A stretch of 64,000 bases of DNA from Clostridium sp. (GTDB lineage: Bacteria; Bacillota; Clostridia; Lachnospirales; Lachnospiraceae), in NCBI GenBank assembly GCA_018377235.1, contig JAGZZT010000006.1:76636-140635 (forward strand). The letters are read 5' to 3'. Below are positions 40,517-47,994 of this stretch, piece by piece. Position 1 is the first letter of the stretch, and the number at the start of each line of letters is the position of its first letter. Made by a program: the position numbers and the translations under genes. The notes below the pieces were generated by a model. It ran no database searches. It was not told the origin of the DNA and was given only the letters and a program-made list of their open reading frames with translations.

Positions 40517-41785
40517 ATGGAAAAGAAACCGTTTGTAACACTGGATCAGTTAAAAGAAATCACCAAAACATATAAGACGCCGTTTCATCTGTACGATGAG
40601 AAAGGAATCAGGGAAAATGCAGAACGTCTAAAGAGAGCGTTTTCCTGGAATAAGGGCTTTCGTGAGTATTTTGCCGTGAAGGCCACACCTAATCCGTTTA
40701 TCATTGATATTTTAAAGAAATTAGACTGTGGCGTGGACTGCTCCTCTATGACAGAGCTGATGATGGCGGAGGCCATGGGTTATGAGGGAAAGAAGATCAT
40801 GTTTTCCTCCAATGACACGCCGGCAGAGGAATTTCAGATGGCAGATCGTCTGGGAGCAGTGATCAACCTGGATGATATTACCCATATTGAGTTTCTGGAG
40901 CAGGCGGTAGGACATATTCCGGAGACTATCAGCTGCCGCTACAATCCAGGCGGACTGTTTAAAATCAGCAACGATATTATGGACAATCCAGGAGACGCCA
41001 AGTATGGCATGACCACGGAGCAGATGTTTGAGGCGTTCCGCATTTTAAAGGAAAAGGGAGCAAAGCGCTTCGGAATCCATGCGTTTTTAGCCAGCAACAC
41101 GGTGACCAACGAGTATTACCCGATGCTTGCCAAGGTACTGTTTGAGCTGGCAGTCCGCCTGAAGGAGGAGACAGGAGCTGAAATTGCCTTTATTAATCTC
41201 TCTGGCGGAATCGGCATTCCATATCGTCCGGATCAGGAGCCGAATGATATTTTTGTGATTGGAGAGGGCGTAAGAAAGGTATATGAAGAGATTCTTGTCC
41301 CTGCTGGAATGGGAGATGTGGCTCTGTATACAGAGCTGGGCCGCTTTATGCTGGGACCCTATGGCTGCCTGGTGACAACAGCCATCCATGAAAAGCACAC
41401 CCACAAGGAGTATATCGGAGTAGACGCCTGCGCAGTGAATCTGATGCGTCCTGCCATGTATGGAGCATATCACCATATTACCGTTATGGGAAAAGAGAAT
41501 GCGCCCTGCGACCATAAATATGATATTGCGGGTTCTCTGTGTGAAAATAACGACAAGTTTGCGATTGATCGGATGCTGCCGAAGATTGACATGGGAGATC
41601 TGCTGGTGATTCATGATACTGGAGCGCACGGCTTTTCTATGGGATACAACTACAATGGAAAGCTGCGTTCGGCAGAGCTTTTATTAAAAGAGGATAAAAC
41701 AGTACAGTTAATTCGGAGGGCGGAGACGCCAAAGGATTATTTTGCTACTTTTGACTTCTGCGATTTGTTCCAGAATGTGAAATAA
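40517..41785 (+). CDS. lysA: Diaminopimelate decarboxylase
   Basis: PLP enzyme converting meso-diaminopimelate to L-lysine, 422 residues. The Schiff-base lysine is in YFAVKATPNP near residue 58; the PLP-phosphate loop NLSGGIGIPY and the substrate residues ELGRFMLGPYGCLV, GVDACAVNLMRPAMYG and GSLCENNDKF are present. The N-terminal TIM barrel is followed by the C-terminal beta domain. A related ornithine/DAP-family decarboxylase is possible, but the Cys-Glu motif in GSLCENND suits LysA. The ribosome site AGGAGAAG precedes the start. Confidence 0.85.
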   Translation: MEKKPFVTLDQLKEITKTYKTPFHLYDEKGIRENAERLKRAFSWNKGFREYFAVKATPNPFIIDILKKLDCGVDCSSMTELMMAEAMGYEGKKIMFSSNDTPAEEFQMADRLGAVINLDDITHIEFLEQAVGHIPETISCRYNPGGLFKISNDIMDNPGDAKYGMTTEQMFEAFRILKEKGAKRFGIHAFLASNTVTNEYYPMLAKVLFELAVRLKEETGAEIAFINLSGGIGIPYRPDQEPNDIFVIGEGVRKVYEEILVPAGMGDVALYTELGRFMLGPYGCLVTTAIHEKHTHKEYIGVDACAVNLMRPAMYGAYHHITVMGKENAPCDHKYDIAGSLCENNDKFAIDRMLPKIDMGDLLVIHDTGAHGFSMGYNYNGKLRSAELLLKEDKTVQLIRRAETPKDYFATFDFCDLFQNVK

Positions 41786-41901
41786 TGCATATGAAAAGCC
41801 TATAATGCAGGAAAAGCAGTTTTTATTGCACTGGCAGATGAGATCTTAAGAAAATCTTCATAATTTATTCAAAGAGTATACAAACATTTTCGGGAGAACC
41901 G

Positions 41902-41910
41902 TGTTATACT
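41902..41910 (+). promoter_or_regulatory. Extended -10 promoter in the lysA-collagen intergenic region
   Basis: TG-T-TATACT at 41902-41910 with no clear -35. It would start transcription near 41917, where no gene begins. Confidence 0.45.
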
Positions 41911-41916
41911 AAAACC

Positions 41917-42019
41917 ATAATAAATGCACGATACAAAAGTAATAAAACCTTTTAAGCTTTTTGAAATTCCGAAAATCCTAACGAAAGAGTCCCTGCACCG
42001 AAAGGTGCAGGGATTTTTT
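41917..42019 (+). ncRNA. Candidate small RNA of about 100 bases
   Basis: Bounded by an extended -10 promoter and an intrinsic terminator (CCCTGCACC-GAAA-GGTGCAGGG, then ATTTTTT at 41991-42019). It has no plausible ORF with a ribosome site. The following plus-strand sequence holds no gene, so this is not a leader; it could instead be the distal end of the lysA transcript. No known RNA family was recognised. Confidence 0.4.
41991..42019 (+). terminator. Intrinsic terminator with GAAA tetraloop
   Basis: Nine-base-pair perfect stem CCCTGCACC / GGTGCAGGG closed by GAAA, followed by ATTTTTT. Confidence 0.85.
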
Positions 42020-42098
42020 CGTGGGTGCAGAGGTTTTGAGCGGAGTGCAAAAGCCTCAGCTCGTTTTATGAAAAACCTTCGCGTATCCCGAGTGGTTT

Positions 42099-42896
42099 TC
42101 AGATGGCATTTCCCAGTCTGACAAACTGGATAGATGCATTTGTAAAGGTACTGTCTGATGAGACAGTTACAAGAGAAATGGAAGCCGTGCCTGTTACATT
42201 CAGGATGATGGACGCAGACAGTGAAGCTGTGCCTGTACTCATAGGGGTACTGCCGGAAGTCCGGCTGCCTGGAATCGAAACGCCGCTGTTTCTAAGCTCA
42301 ACAGTCACAGTTTTATGAGCAGAAGTATCTGTAGCAGTGACAGAGTAAAGAATCTGGTAAATACCAGGCTTTGTTATGGAGAAGACTCCAGTATTGACTG
42401 TATGGGTGATAGAGGTTCCTGCCTGAACCTGGTTGGTATTAAAAATCAGAGGAAGTCCTGCGTCCGCCGGTTCCTGTGCAGGGACATGGACGGAGTGAAG
42501 AAGCTCTGCTGCAGGTGCAGAACCGGCAGGTCCGGTGGGTCCAGTAGGTCCAGTGGGTCCGGCAGAGCCAGGAAGTCCGTCAAGTCCTCTTGGTCCGGTA
42601 GGTCCAGTGGGTCCGGCAGAGCCAGGAAGTCCGTCAAGTCCTCTTGGCCCGGTGGGTCCAGTAGGTCCGGTGGGTCCGGCAGAGCCAGGAAGTCCGTCAA
42701 GTCCTCTTGGCCCGGTGGGTCCAGTAGGTCCGGCAGAGCCAGGAAGTCCGTCAAGTCCTCTTGGTCCGGTAGGTCCAGTGGGTCCAGTAGGTCCGGCAGA
42801 GCCAGGAAGTCCGTCAAGCCCTCTTGGCCCGGTAGGCCCGGTGGGTCCAGTAGGTCCGGCAGAGCCGGGAAGTCCGTCAAGTCCTCTGTCCGGCAG
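42099..42896 (-). pseudogene. C-terminal part of a collagen-like protein (out of frame with its start)
   Basis: The frame continues the Gly-X-Y array as six units of GLDGLPGSAG followed by GPT triplets and ends in a globular domain of about 135 residues (from GSAPAAELLHSV) rich in beta strands, resembling the C1q/TNF-like trimerisation heads of BclA-type exosporium glycoproteins. It has no start or ribosome site of its own. It is displaced from the N-terminal frame by a junction near 42886-42893, where GGACAGAGG replaces the expected GGACC...AAGAGG, a loss of 2 bases modulo 3. The head is intact, which argues that the break is recent, phase-variable or an assembly artefact. Confidence 0.75.
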
Positions 42897-42965
42897 AGCC
42901 AGGAAGTCCGTCAAGTCCTCTTGGCCCAGTCGGTCCAGTCGGTCCGGCAGGTCCCTGGGGTCCCA
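42526..42965. repeat. Tandem collagen-repeat array
   Basis: About seven near-identical blocks of 54 or 63 bases (18 or 21 codons) encoding GLDGLPGSAG plus two or three GPT triplets. Blocks differ only by third-position changes and triplet number, the signature of slipped or unequal exchange. Confidence 0.9.
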
Positions 42966-43272
42966 TAGGTCCCTGGATGCCTTGAATACCGTCAGCGCCA
43001 GTTGCGCCCTGAGGCCCTTCTGGCCCTACAGGTCCTTGTATACCGGCAGCTCCTTCTGGTCCGGTACCGCCCTGGGGAATGGTAAAGTTTAAAATAGGAT
43101 GGCAGGGAGTACCGCTGTTGTACACGGCGGCGGCGGTTCCAGGCTGTCCAGTGATTGTCTGGCCTATGGCAACTGGAGAAGGGCAGTCTGCCGGTGGAAA
43201 TGGGGGAGGAAAGCAGGAAGGCGGACATGGATGGCCGCAGGAATAAGGGGTTTCATTACATTGATAACACAT
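42877..43272 (-). CDS. Collagen-like protein, N-terminal part, truncated by frameshift
   Basis: 131 residues as it stands. A Cys/Pro-rich head (MCYQCNETPYSCGHPCPPSC) and a domain to about residue 70 (ending NFTIPQGGTGPEG) lead into collagen triplets GPVGPEGPQGATGADG, then GLDGLPGSAG, and end prematurely in GQRT. There is no signal peptide, as for spore-surface collagen-like proteins made in the mother cell. AGAGGATC precedes the ATG. A possible sporulation -10 lies about 30 bases upstream. Without the frameshift the product would be near 390 residues. Confidence 0.8.
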   Translation of the reverse strand: MCYQCNETPYSCGHPCPPSCFPPPFPPADCPSPVAIGQTITGQPGTAAAVYNSGTPCHPILNFTIPQGGTGPEGAAGIQGPVGPEGPQGATGADGIQGIQGPMGPQGPAGPTGPTGPRGLDGLPGSAGQRT

Positions 43273-43302
43273 AAGATTGATCCTCTACAGGTTGTTTTAC
43301 TA

Positions 43303-43311
43303 TACTATATG
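43303..43311 (-). promoter_or_regulatory. Possible sigma-E/sigma-K -10 of the collagen-like gene
   Basis: Minus-strand CATATAGTA fits CATA-N3-TA, the -10 of late mother-cell sigma factors, 31 bases before the start. The matching -35 is not convincing. Confidence 0.35.
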
Positions 43312-43411
43312 CAGGGCTGTACTTTTTGACAGCCTGGCAGAGAAGAGGAGAACCGATGCCAGCGTCAGTGTACAAGGGACAACACGCCTTATAGATATTT
43401 ATACGCTGATG

Positions 43412-43474
43412 CTATTTTTTCAGAATGATCAAAATTGCCAGAATAAGAAATAAAGTTAAATTAGGTTCACTCAC
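43412..43474 (-). CDS. 20-residue hydrophobic membrane peptide
   Basis: A GTG start with AAGGAGGG 7 bases upstream opens a 20-codon frame MSEPNLTLFLILAILIILKK followed by TAG. Five polar residues, a 13-residue hydrophobic helix and two lysines give a single short membrane span. The perfect ribosome site and the protein-like composition argue for a real gene too short for standard callers. It lies between a collagen-like, probably spore-surface gene and an HTH gene on the same strand, and it resembles in style the tiny YjcZ-type sporulation proteins. Function unknown. Confidence 0.6.
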   Translation of the reverse strand: MSEPNLTLFLILAILIILKK

Positions 43475-43495
43475 AGAAATCCCTCCTTGTGACAG

Positions 43496-44332
43496 CTAAA
43501 GTGAAATAACAGGCAGCTCCGACAGTTCAATATTGTCTGTCAGCTGACTCATCAGGTTAAAAACAGAGGCGTTGTCTACGGCAGCGATTTGGTTAATGAA
43601 AAAACAGGAAACATTGGGAAAAACTTCTTTTCCCAGAGATATTTCTGACTTTTCTTTTACAACTGCAGTTATCTGCCCCCTGGGAGTCTGCAGCAGTTTT
43701 TGAATTAGATCCGGATCATGGTTGACAGTAGCATCATAAATAAAAATATCCATATGGATAATTTCAGTGTTTTTCCACCGGCAGCTTCTTTTTAAATGCA
43801 TGCACAGAACTTCATTGACACGGTCATCTGCTTCCGTCTTGACATACAGTTTTATCATTTGCGAAAATGCTCCGAATACCCTGTCATACTCGCCGGGACG
43901 GCGCAGCTTTAGCTCGTCAAGAATCTGCCCCATTTGCTGTTTCCCCATATTGACTGCAAAGCCTGTCAGTGGAAGAATAAAGGTTGTTTTACTCTTTTTT
44001 TTGTTCCTGGTTCGATATATCAGTCCCAGATCCTCCAGACTGCGATTCCAGTTTCCAATACTCCGCTCTGTAGTCCCCAGCTCTCTGCTGATAGTGTCCA
44101 TGCTGTGCCAGGATTCTCCGGTGTTGCTGTTAGCTGCAAAGGCATAATGCAGATAAAGCTTGACAGCACCGTCTGTCAGGTAAGGCAGGAATGCACCAAA
44201 ATGGCTGTCTATCTTTGCAAAGCGGAATTCTTTATTCAGCTTTCCCGTACCATTAACATAAAACAGAGACAGGGTATCTGTTTCTGCATTCTGAAATAGA
44301 GTTTCTTTTTTCTTTAAATTTAAGTTCAGCAT
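43496..44332 (-). CDS. Helix-turn-helix protein (replication-initiator/DnaD-like N-terminus)
   Basis: Protein of 278 residues. Residues 45-110 look like a winged helix of the Rep/DnaD type (FLPYLTDGAVKLYLHYAF, then WHSMDTISRELGTTERSIGN and LEDLGLIYRTRN). The remainder, about 120-278, is a mixed alpha/beta region I do not recognise. No membrane segment. It is not surrounded by plasmid or phage genes, so a chromosomal regulator or a domesticated initiator are both possible. The start region fits poorly to a strong ribosome site (AAAGGATAAGCC). The peptide ORF and the collagen-like gene follow on the same strand. Confidence 0.65.
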   Translation of the reverse strand: MLNLNLKKKETLFQNAETDTLSLFYVNGTGKLNKEFRFAKIDSHFGAFLPYLTDGAVKLYLHYAFAANSNTGESWHSMDTISRELGTTERSIGNWNRSLEDLGLIYRTRNKKKSKTTFILPLTGFAVNMGKQQMGQILDELKLRRPGEYDRVFGAFSQMIKLYVKTEADDRVNEVLCMHLKRSCRWKNTEIIHMDIFIYDATVNHDPDLIQKLLQTPRGQITAVVKEKSEISLGKEVFPNVSCFFINQIAAVDNASVFNLMSQLTDNIELSELPVISL

Positions 44333-44405
44333 AGGCTTATCCTTTCTTTGTACTGCAGCAGACGAGATTTTGTTTTCAGTCTTTCAACTTTGGTCTATGG
44401 ACAAC

Positions 44406-44434
44406 ATCATATCAGAAAAATAAATCTATGTAAA
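44406..44434 (-). promoter_or_regulatory. Promoter of the HTH gene
   Basis: Minus-strand TTTACA (44434-44429), 17 bases, TATGAT (44411-44406). Confidence 0.65.
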
Positions 44435-44633
44435 TTCTGTTAAATAGGAAAGAAATAAGAAAAATATTTCCTATATATATGAATACAATTTCATATAAAC
44501 TATATATCACTAAGACTGATCTATAATCAGTTAATAAAACGGATACATATTAATGGCAGAACGGAAGAAGAATGGAAAATGCGCAGCTTTTTAAAAAAAT
44601 AAAAAAAGGGCTTTTAGAGAGGGCTTTGAAAAT
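44435..44633. other. AT-rich intergenic stretch
   Basis: Between the HTH promoter and the aroG terminator. It holds only an AT-rich tract and a small ACTGAT-CTATA-ATCAGT hairpin (44515-44531); no convincing gene. Confidence 0.5.
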
Positions 44634-44669
44634 AAAAAACCGCCTTTCCGAAATTAGACGGAAAAGCGG
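44634..44669 (-). terminator. aroG-type gene terminator
   Basis: Minus-strand CCGCTTTTCCG / CGGAAAGGCGG stem with one wobble, followed by TTTTTT, 23 bases after the stop codon. Confidence 0.85.
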
Positions 44670-44691
44670 CCTTTTGTGCTTATTCAGATAT

Positions 44692-45720
44692 TTAGATTCC
44701 CTCGGCAATTTCATAGAGGAGGCGCTCAGAATCATCCCATCCCAGGCAGGGATCTGTGATAGACTTTCCGTAGCAGTGCTCGCCCACCTTCTGTGATCCT
44801 GGCTCTAAGTAGCTTTCAATCATCACGCCCTTGACAAAGTCGCGGATATCAGAGGAGTGGCGGCGGCTGTGAAGAACTTCTTTGACAATGCGGATCTGCT
44901 CCATATACTGCTTGTTGGAGTTAGAGTGGTTTGCATCCACAATGCAGGCTGGATTCTTCAGATTCCTTTCTGCGTAGAGCTCGTGGAGCAGCTTCAAATC
45001 TTCATAGTGATAGTTAGGCAGACACTGGTCATGCTTATTAACAGCGCCTCGTAAAATGCAGTGAGTCAGAGGATTTCCCTCTGTCTTAACCTCCCAGCTT
45101 CTGTAGATAAACTCATGACCGTGCTGGGCGGCGTGAACTGCGTTGAGCATAACGGAAAGAGCGCCGCTGGTGGGATTTTTCATGCCCACGGGCACGTCAA
45201 TTCCGCTGGATACGAGACGGTGCTGCTGATTCTCTACAGAGCGGGCGCCTACGGCGATGTAGGACATAACGTCAGAAAGATATGTTAAGTTTTCAGGGTA
45301 AAGCATCTCGTCTGCTGTGGAGAAGCCGGTTTCCTCGATAACCCGCATATGAAGCTTCCTGATAGCAATAAGGCCCTCATAGAGGTTTGGCTTCTGCTCA
45401 GGATTGGGCTGATGGAGAAGACCCTTGTAGCCGTCTCCGGTAGTTCTTGGCTTGTTGGTGTAGATTCTGGGAATCAGGATCAGCCTGTCCTTTACCTTTT
45501 CCTGTACCTTGGCCAGCCGGGACACGTACTCGCATACAGAGTCTTCCCGATCAGCGGAGCAGGGGCCGATGATAACGAGGAATTTATCGCTCTTTCCTGT
45601 AAAAACGTCCTTGATGGACTCGTCCTTTTTTGCTTTTTCTGCTGCCAGAGCGGGAGCCAGCGGAAACTGCGCCCTGATCTCGTCTGGAGTAGGAAGCTTG
45701 CTGACATATTCAAATCCCAT
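44692..45720 (-). CDS. aroG: 3-deoxy-7-phosphoheptulonate synthase, class I-alpha (AroG/F/H type)
   Basis: First step of the shikimate pathway: PEP + erythrose 4-phosphate to DAHP. It has 342 residues like the E. coli enzymes. Motifs: VIIGPCSADR, LILIPRIYTNKPRTTGDGYK, GARSVENQQHRLVSSG, GMKNPTSGALSVMLNAV, CIVDANHSNSNKQY and a C-terminal VMIESYLEPGSQK. The N-terminal extension that carries feedback residues in the I-alpha group is present. AGGAGGACTATACCATG is a clear start. A second, class I-beta enzyme lies at 51985. Confidence 0.95.
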   Translation of the reverse strand: MGFEYVSKLPTPDEIRAQFPLAPALAAEKAKKDESIKDVFTGKSDKFLVIIGPCSADREDSVCEYVSRLAKVQEKVKDRLILIPRIYTNKPRTTGDGYKGLLHQPNPEQKPNLYEGLIAIRKLHMRVIEETGFSTADEMLYPENLTYLSDVMSYIAVGARSVENQQHRLVSSGIDVPVGMKNPTSGALSVMLNAVHAAQHGHEFIYRSWEVKTEGNPLTHCILRGAVNKHDQCLPNYHYEDLKLLHELYAERNLKNPACIVDANHSNSNKQYMEQIRIVKEVLHSRRHSSDIRDFVKGVMIESYLEPGSQKVGEHCYGKSITDPCLGWDDSERLLYEIAEGI

Positions 45721-45780
45721 GGTATAGTCCTCCTGAAAATAGATAAATATTCATTTATAAATACGAATGTGTGTGGCTAC

Positions 45781-45809
45781 ATTATAATATAGAAATTTCA
45801 GTTCGACAA
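45781..45809 (-). promoter_or_regulatory. Promoter of the AroG-type gene
   Basis: Minus-strand TTGTCG (45809-45804), 17 bases, TATAAT (45786-45781). Confidence 0.75.
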
Positions 45810-45953
45810 GGTCTGAGAGAAGAAAAATACAAAATAAGCGTATAAATATGAATTTTTGTGTTTTTTATTCATGGTTTTATGGGGAAAACAGGTGTATATG
45901 AAATAGATTTGTAAAATTAACTTAACAAAAATTAACAAAATAAGGCAGGAAGC

Positions 45954-45982
45954 TTGACGGAAACGAAGATTCATATTAGAAT
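45954..45982 (+). promoter_or_regulatory. Promoter of the non-coding unit before the MATE gene
   Basis: TTGACG (45954-45959), 17 bases, TAGAAT (45977-45982); expected start near 45989. Confidence 0.6.
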
Positions 45983-45988
45983 AGGATG

Positions 45989-46318
45989 GAATAAAACCTA
46001 CAGGTTTTACTTTTCAGCATGGTTCAAAAAATTTTTTGGAATTTTTTGAAATAGATGCAATAAAACAAAAGTCTGTTGCATTAACTAATTGAACGGATGA
46101 AAATGATTTCTGTTTCTGGCAGACAGAGGGCATACACGAACACATATCAAGTTACTCGAAATTCCTTGATGCATTACACCCCGTTACATGTATCCTTCTA
46201 AAGCAGTACAGAAAATTTTCAAATACAGGCAGTATCAACCAACCAATCCACTGTCCTGTAGGCGAATAAAAAAGACCGGTCTGAGAAATCAGTTCTGGTC
46301 TTTTTTATTCGCCTTTTT
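45989..46318 (+). ncRNA. Candidate structured non-coding RNA of about 330 bases
   Basis: A promoter-to-terminator unit with no convincing ORF. CCTACAGG eight bases from the predicted 5' end (45997-46004) is fully complementary to CCTGTAGG (46255-46262), which abuts and overlaps the terminator stem. Internal hairpins include an 11-bp TTCAAAAAATT / AATTTTTTGAA stem (46023-46050), ATGCAA/TTGCAT (46055-46081), TCTGT/ACAGA (46109-46127) and ATCAAG/CTTGAT (46146-46170). TACAGG at 46224 competes for the same 3' element. It may be a leader of the MATE gene or an independent RNA; no known class was recognised. Confidence 0.5.
46261..46318 (+). terminator. Intrinsic terminator with 17-bp perfect stem
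   Basis: GGCGAATAAAAAAGACC (46261-46277) pairs with GGTCTTTTTTATTCGCC (46297-46313), then TTTTT. It lies 82 bases before the MATE start codon. Confidence 0.88.
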
Positions 46319-46342
46319 CTATGCTCTTGACATACGATTTGC

Positions 46343-46371
46343 TTGACATTTACTGGAAAACGCGATATAAA
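46343..46371 (+). promoter_or_regulatory. MATE gene promoter
   Basis: TTGACA (46343-46348), 17 bases, TATAAA (46366-46371), downstream of the terminator. Confidence 0.8.
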
Positions 46372-46399
46372 AGTCACTGCACAAGGGGGAGAAAACGAC

Positions 46400-47761
46400 A
46401 TGAAAATGGAAAATGACTTAGGGCGGGACGATATCCGCCTTCTGGTGATGCGGATCGCGCTGCCTTCCATGCTGGCTCAGTTTGTCAGTGTGCTCTACAG
46501 CGTGGTAGATCGCATGTATATAGGAAATATTCCGAAAATAGGAGAGACAGCTCTGGCAGGAGTGGGAGTCTGCGGACCGATTGTGACGCTGATTACAGCT
46601 TTTGGCTCCCTGGTGGGAATTGGAGGGGCGCCTCTTATGAGTATCCGTCTGGGAGAAAAGGACGAGAAGGGAGCTTCCCAGATTTTGGCCAATTGCTTCC
46701 TGCTTCTCTCGGTGATTTCAGTTGTTATCACTGTCCTGGCGCTGGCGATGAAGAATAAACTGCTTGTCTGGTTTGGAGCAAGTCCTTCTATTTTTCCCTA
46801 TGCAGATGATTATATTACCATTTATCTGCTGGGAACAATTTTTGCATTGCTGTCCATTGGAATGAATCAGTTTATTATCTGCCAGGGCTTTGCGAAAGTA
46901 GCCATGAAATCAGTTGTGCTGGGAGCGGTGGTAAATATCGTCCTGGATCCGGTATTTATCTTTGCCTGCGGTATGGGGGTAAAAGGAGGGGCTTTTGCTA
47001 CGGTTCTGTCTCAGATGGCATCTGCCGGGTATGTGCTGTTATTCCTATTTGGAAAAAAAGTACCGGTTCCGATTACTTTTGGCGGCTACCAGTGGAGAAT
47101 TATGAAAAGAGTCATTCTGCTGGGATTGTCACCATTTTTAATTATTGCCTTTGACAATGTGCTGATCATTGCAATGAATGCCTCTTTGCAGCACTTTGGA
47201 GGATCTGAGGGAGACATGCTTCTCACCTGCAATACGATAGTTCAAAGCTTTATGCTGATGGTGACCATGCCTCTGGGAGGCATTACAGGAGGAACTCAGA
47301 CTATTTTAGGCTATAATTTCGGAGCCAGACGGTCTGACCGTGTACTGGCTGCCCAGCAGTATATTGTGATACTGGCAATGGCGTTTACTGCTGTGATGTT
47401 TGTGATTGCCCAGACCGTGCCCCAGTATTTTGTCCAGATTTTTACAAGAGAGCCGGAATATGTGGAGCTGACTGTGCGCGCCATAAAAATATTCACTCTG
47501 GGAATTATTCCTCTGGCTGTTCAGTACGAGATCGTGGACGGCTATACAGGCATGGGAATTGCACCTATTGCCATTTCTTTGTCTACAGTGAGAAAAACGC
47601 TGTATCTTCTGGGCGTTGTTTTAATTCCAATGTTCTTCAGCGTGGAGGCAGTGTTTTACACAGAGCCGATTTCTGATTTCCTGGGAACAGCAGTTAGCAT
47701 TGTTGTGTATCTGACCACCATGAAGAAAATTTTAAGACGCAGGGAAAATGGAGAGCTGTAG
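46400..47761 (+). CDS. MATE family efflux transporter
   Basis: Sodium- or proton-coupled drug/metabolite exporter of 453 residues with about twelve membrane helices in two halves. Typical motifs: IALPSMLAQFVSVLYSVVDR in TM1, GIGGAPLMSIRLGE after TM2, and PLGGITGGTQTILGYNFGA in the second half. The ATG at 46400 has AAGGGGGAG 9 bases upstream and falls about 22 bases after the predicted transcription start; the longer open frame would begin inside the promoter. A terminator-bounded RNA lies just upstream. Substrate unknown. Confidence 0.93.
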   Translation: MKMENDLGRDDIRLLVMRIALPSMLAQFVSVLYSVVDRMYIGNIPKIGETALAGVGVCGPIVTLITAFGSLVGIGGAPLMSIRLGEKDEKGASQILANCFLLLSVISVVITVLALAMKNKLLVWFGASPSIFPYADDYITIYLLGTIFALLSIGMNQFIICQGFAKVAMKSVVLGAVVNIVLDPVFIFACGMGVKGGAFATVLSQMASAGYVLLFLFGKKVPVPITFGGYQWRIMKRVILLGLSPFLIIAFDNVLIIAMNASLQHFGGSEGDMLLTCNTIVQSFMLMVTMPLGGITGGTQTILGYNFGARRSDRVLAAQQYIVILAMAFTAVMFVIAQTVPQYFVQIFTREPEYVELTVRAIKIFTLGIIPLAVQYEIVDGYTGMGIAPIAISLSTVRKTLYLLGVVLIPMFFSVEAVFYTEPISDFLGTAVSIVVYLTTMKKILRRRENGEL

Positions 47762-47888
47762 GCATATTTGACAGCAGAATGCGGCGCATGAATTTATGGC
47801 AGAGGGGCATACTAGCAGAAGCACAGCAGGCTTTTTGGAGATGTCATAAGGAAAAACCTATAAAACCTATAAAAGTTCAAAAAACCCC

Positions 47889-47917
47889 TTGCTATTTCTG
47901 GAAGAATTAGGTACAAT
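47889..47917 (+). promoter_or_regulatory. gap promoter
   Basis: TTGCTA (47889-47894), 17 bases, TACAAT (47912-47917), 77 bases before gap. AAAACCTAT is repeated just upstream (47863-47881), a possible regulator contact. Confidence 0.6.
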
Positions 47918-47994
47918 ACAAAGTAGGTTGATTATTATTTAACAATCCTATTCACTAACCATCATGAAATAAAATTCTTAGGAGGAATGAAATC

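Noticed and set aside
42535..43092. A plus-strand frame encoding Gly-Pro-Val repeats opposite the collagen-like gene
   Set aside because: Antisense of GPT triplets reads as GPV triplets by codon symmetry. It has no ribosome site and no flanking domains.
43496..44332. Plasmid or phage origin suggested by the Rep-like HTH protein
   Set aside because: No iterons, partition genes, integrase or phage genes are nearby; core genes flank it on both sides.
44572..44796. A 74-codon plus-strand frame with a Lys-rich start
   Set aside because: It runs across the aroG terminator and into its 3' coding region in antisense; the Lys/Leu-rich part comes from the A-tract of the terminator.
46097..46201. A 34-codon ORF inside the candidate non-coding RNA
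   Set aside because: No ribosome site before its ATG and a random-looking peptide; it also spans predicted hairpins.
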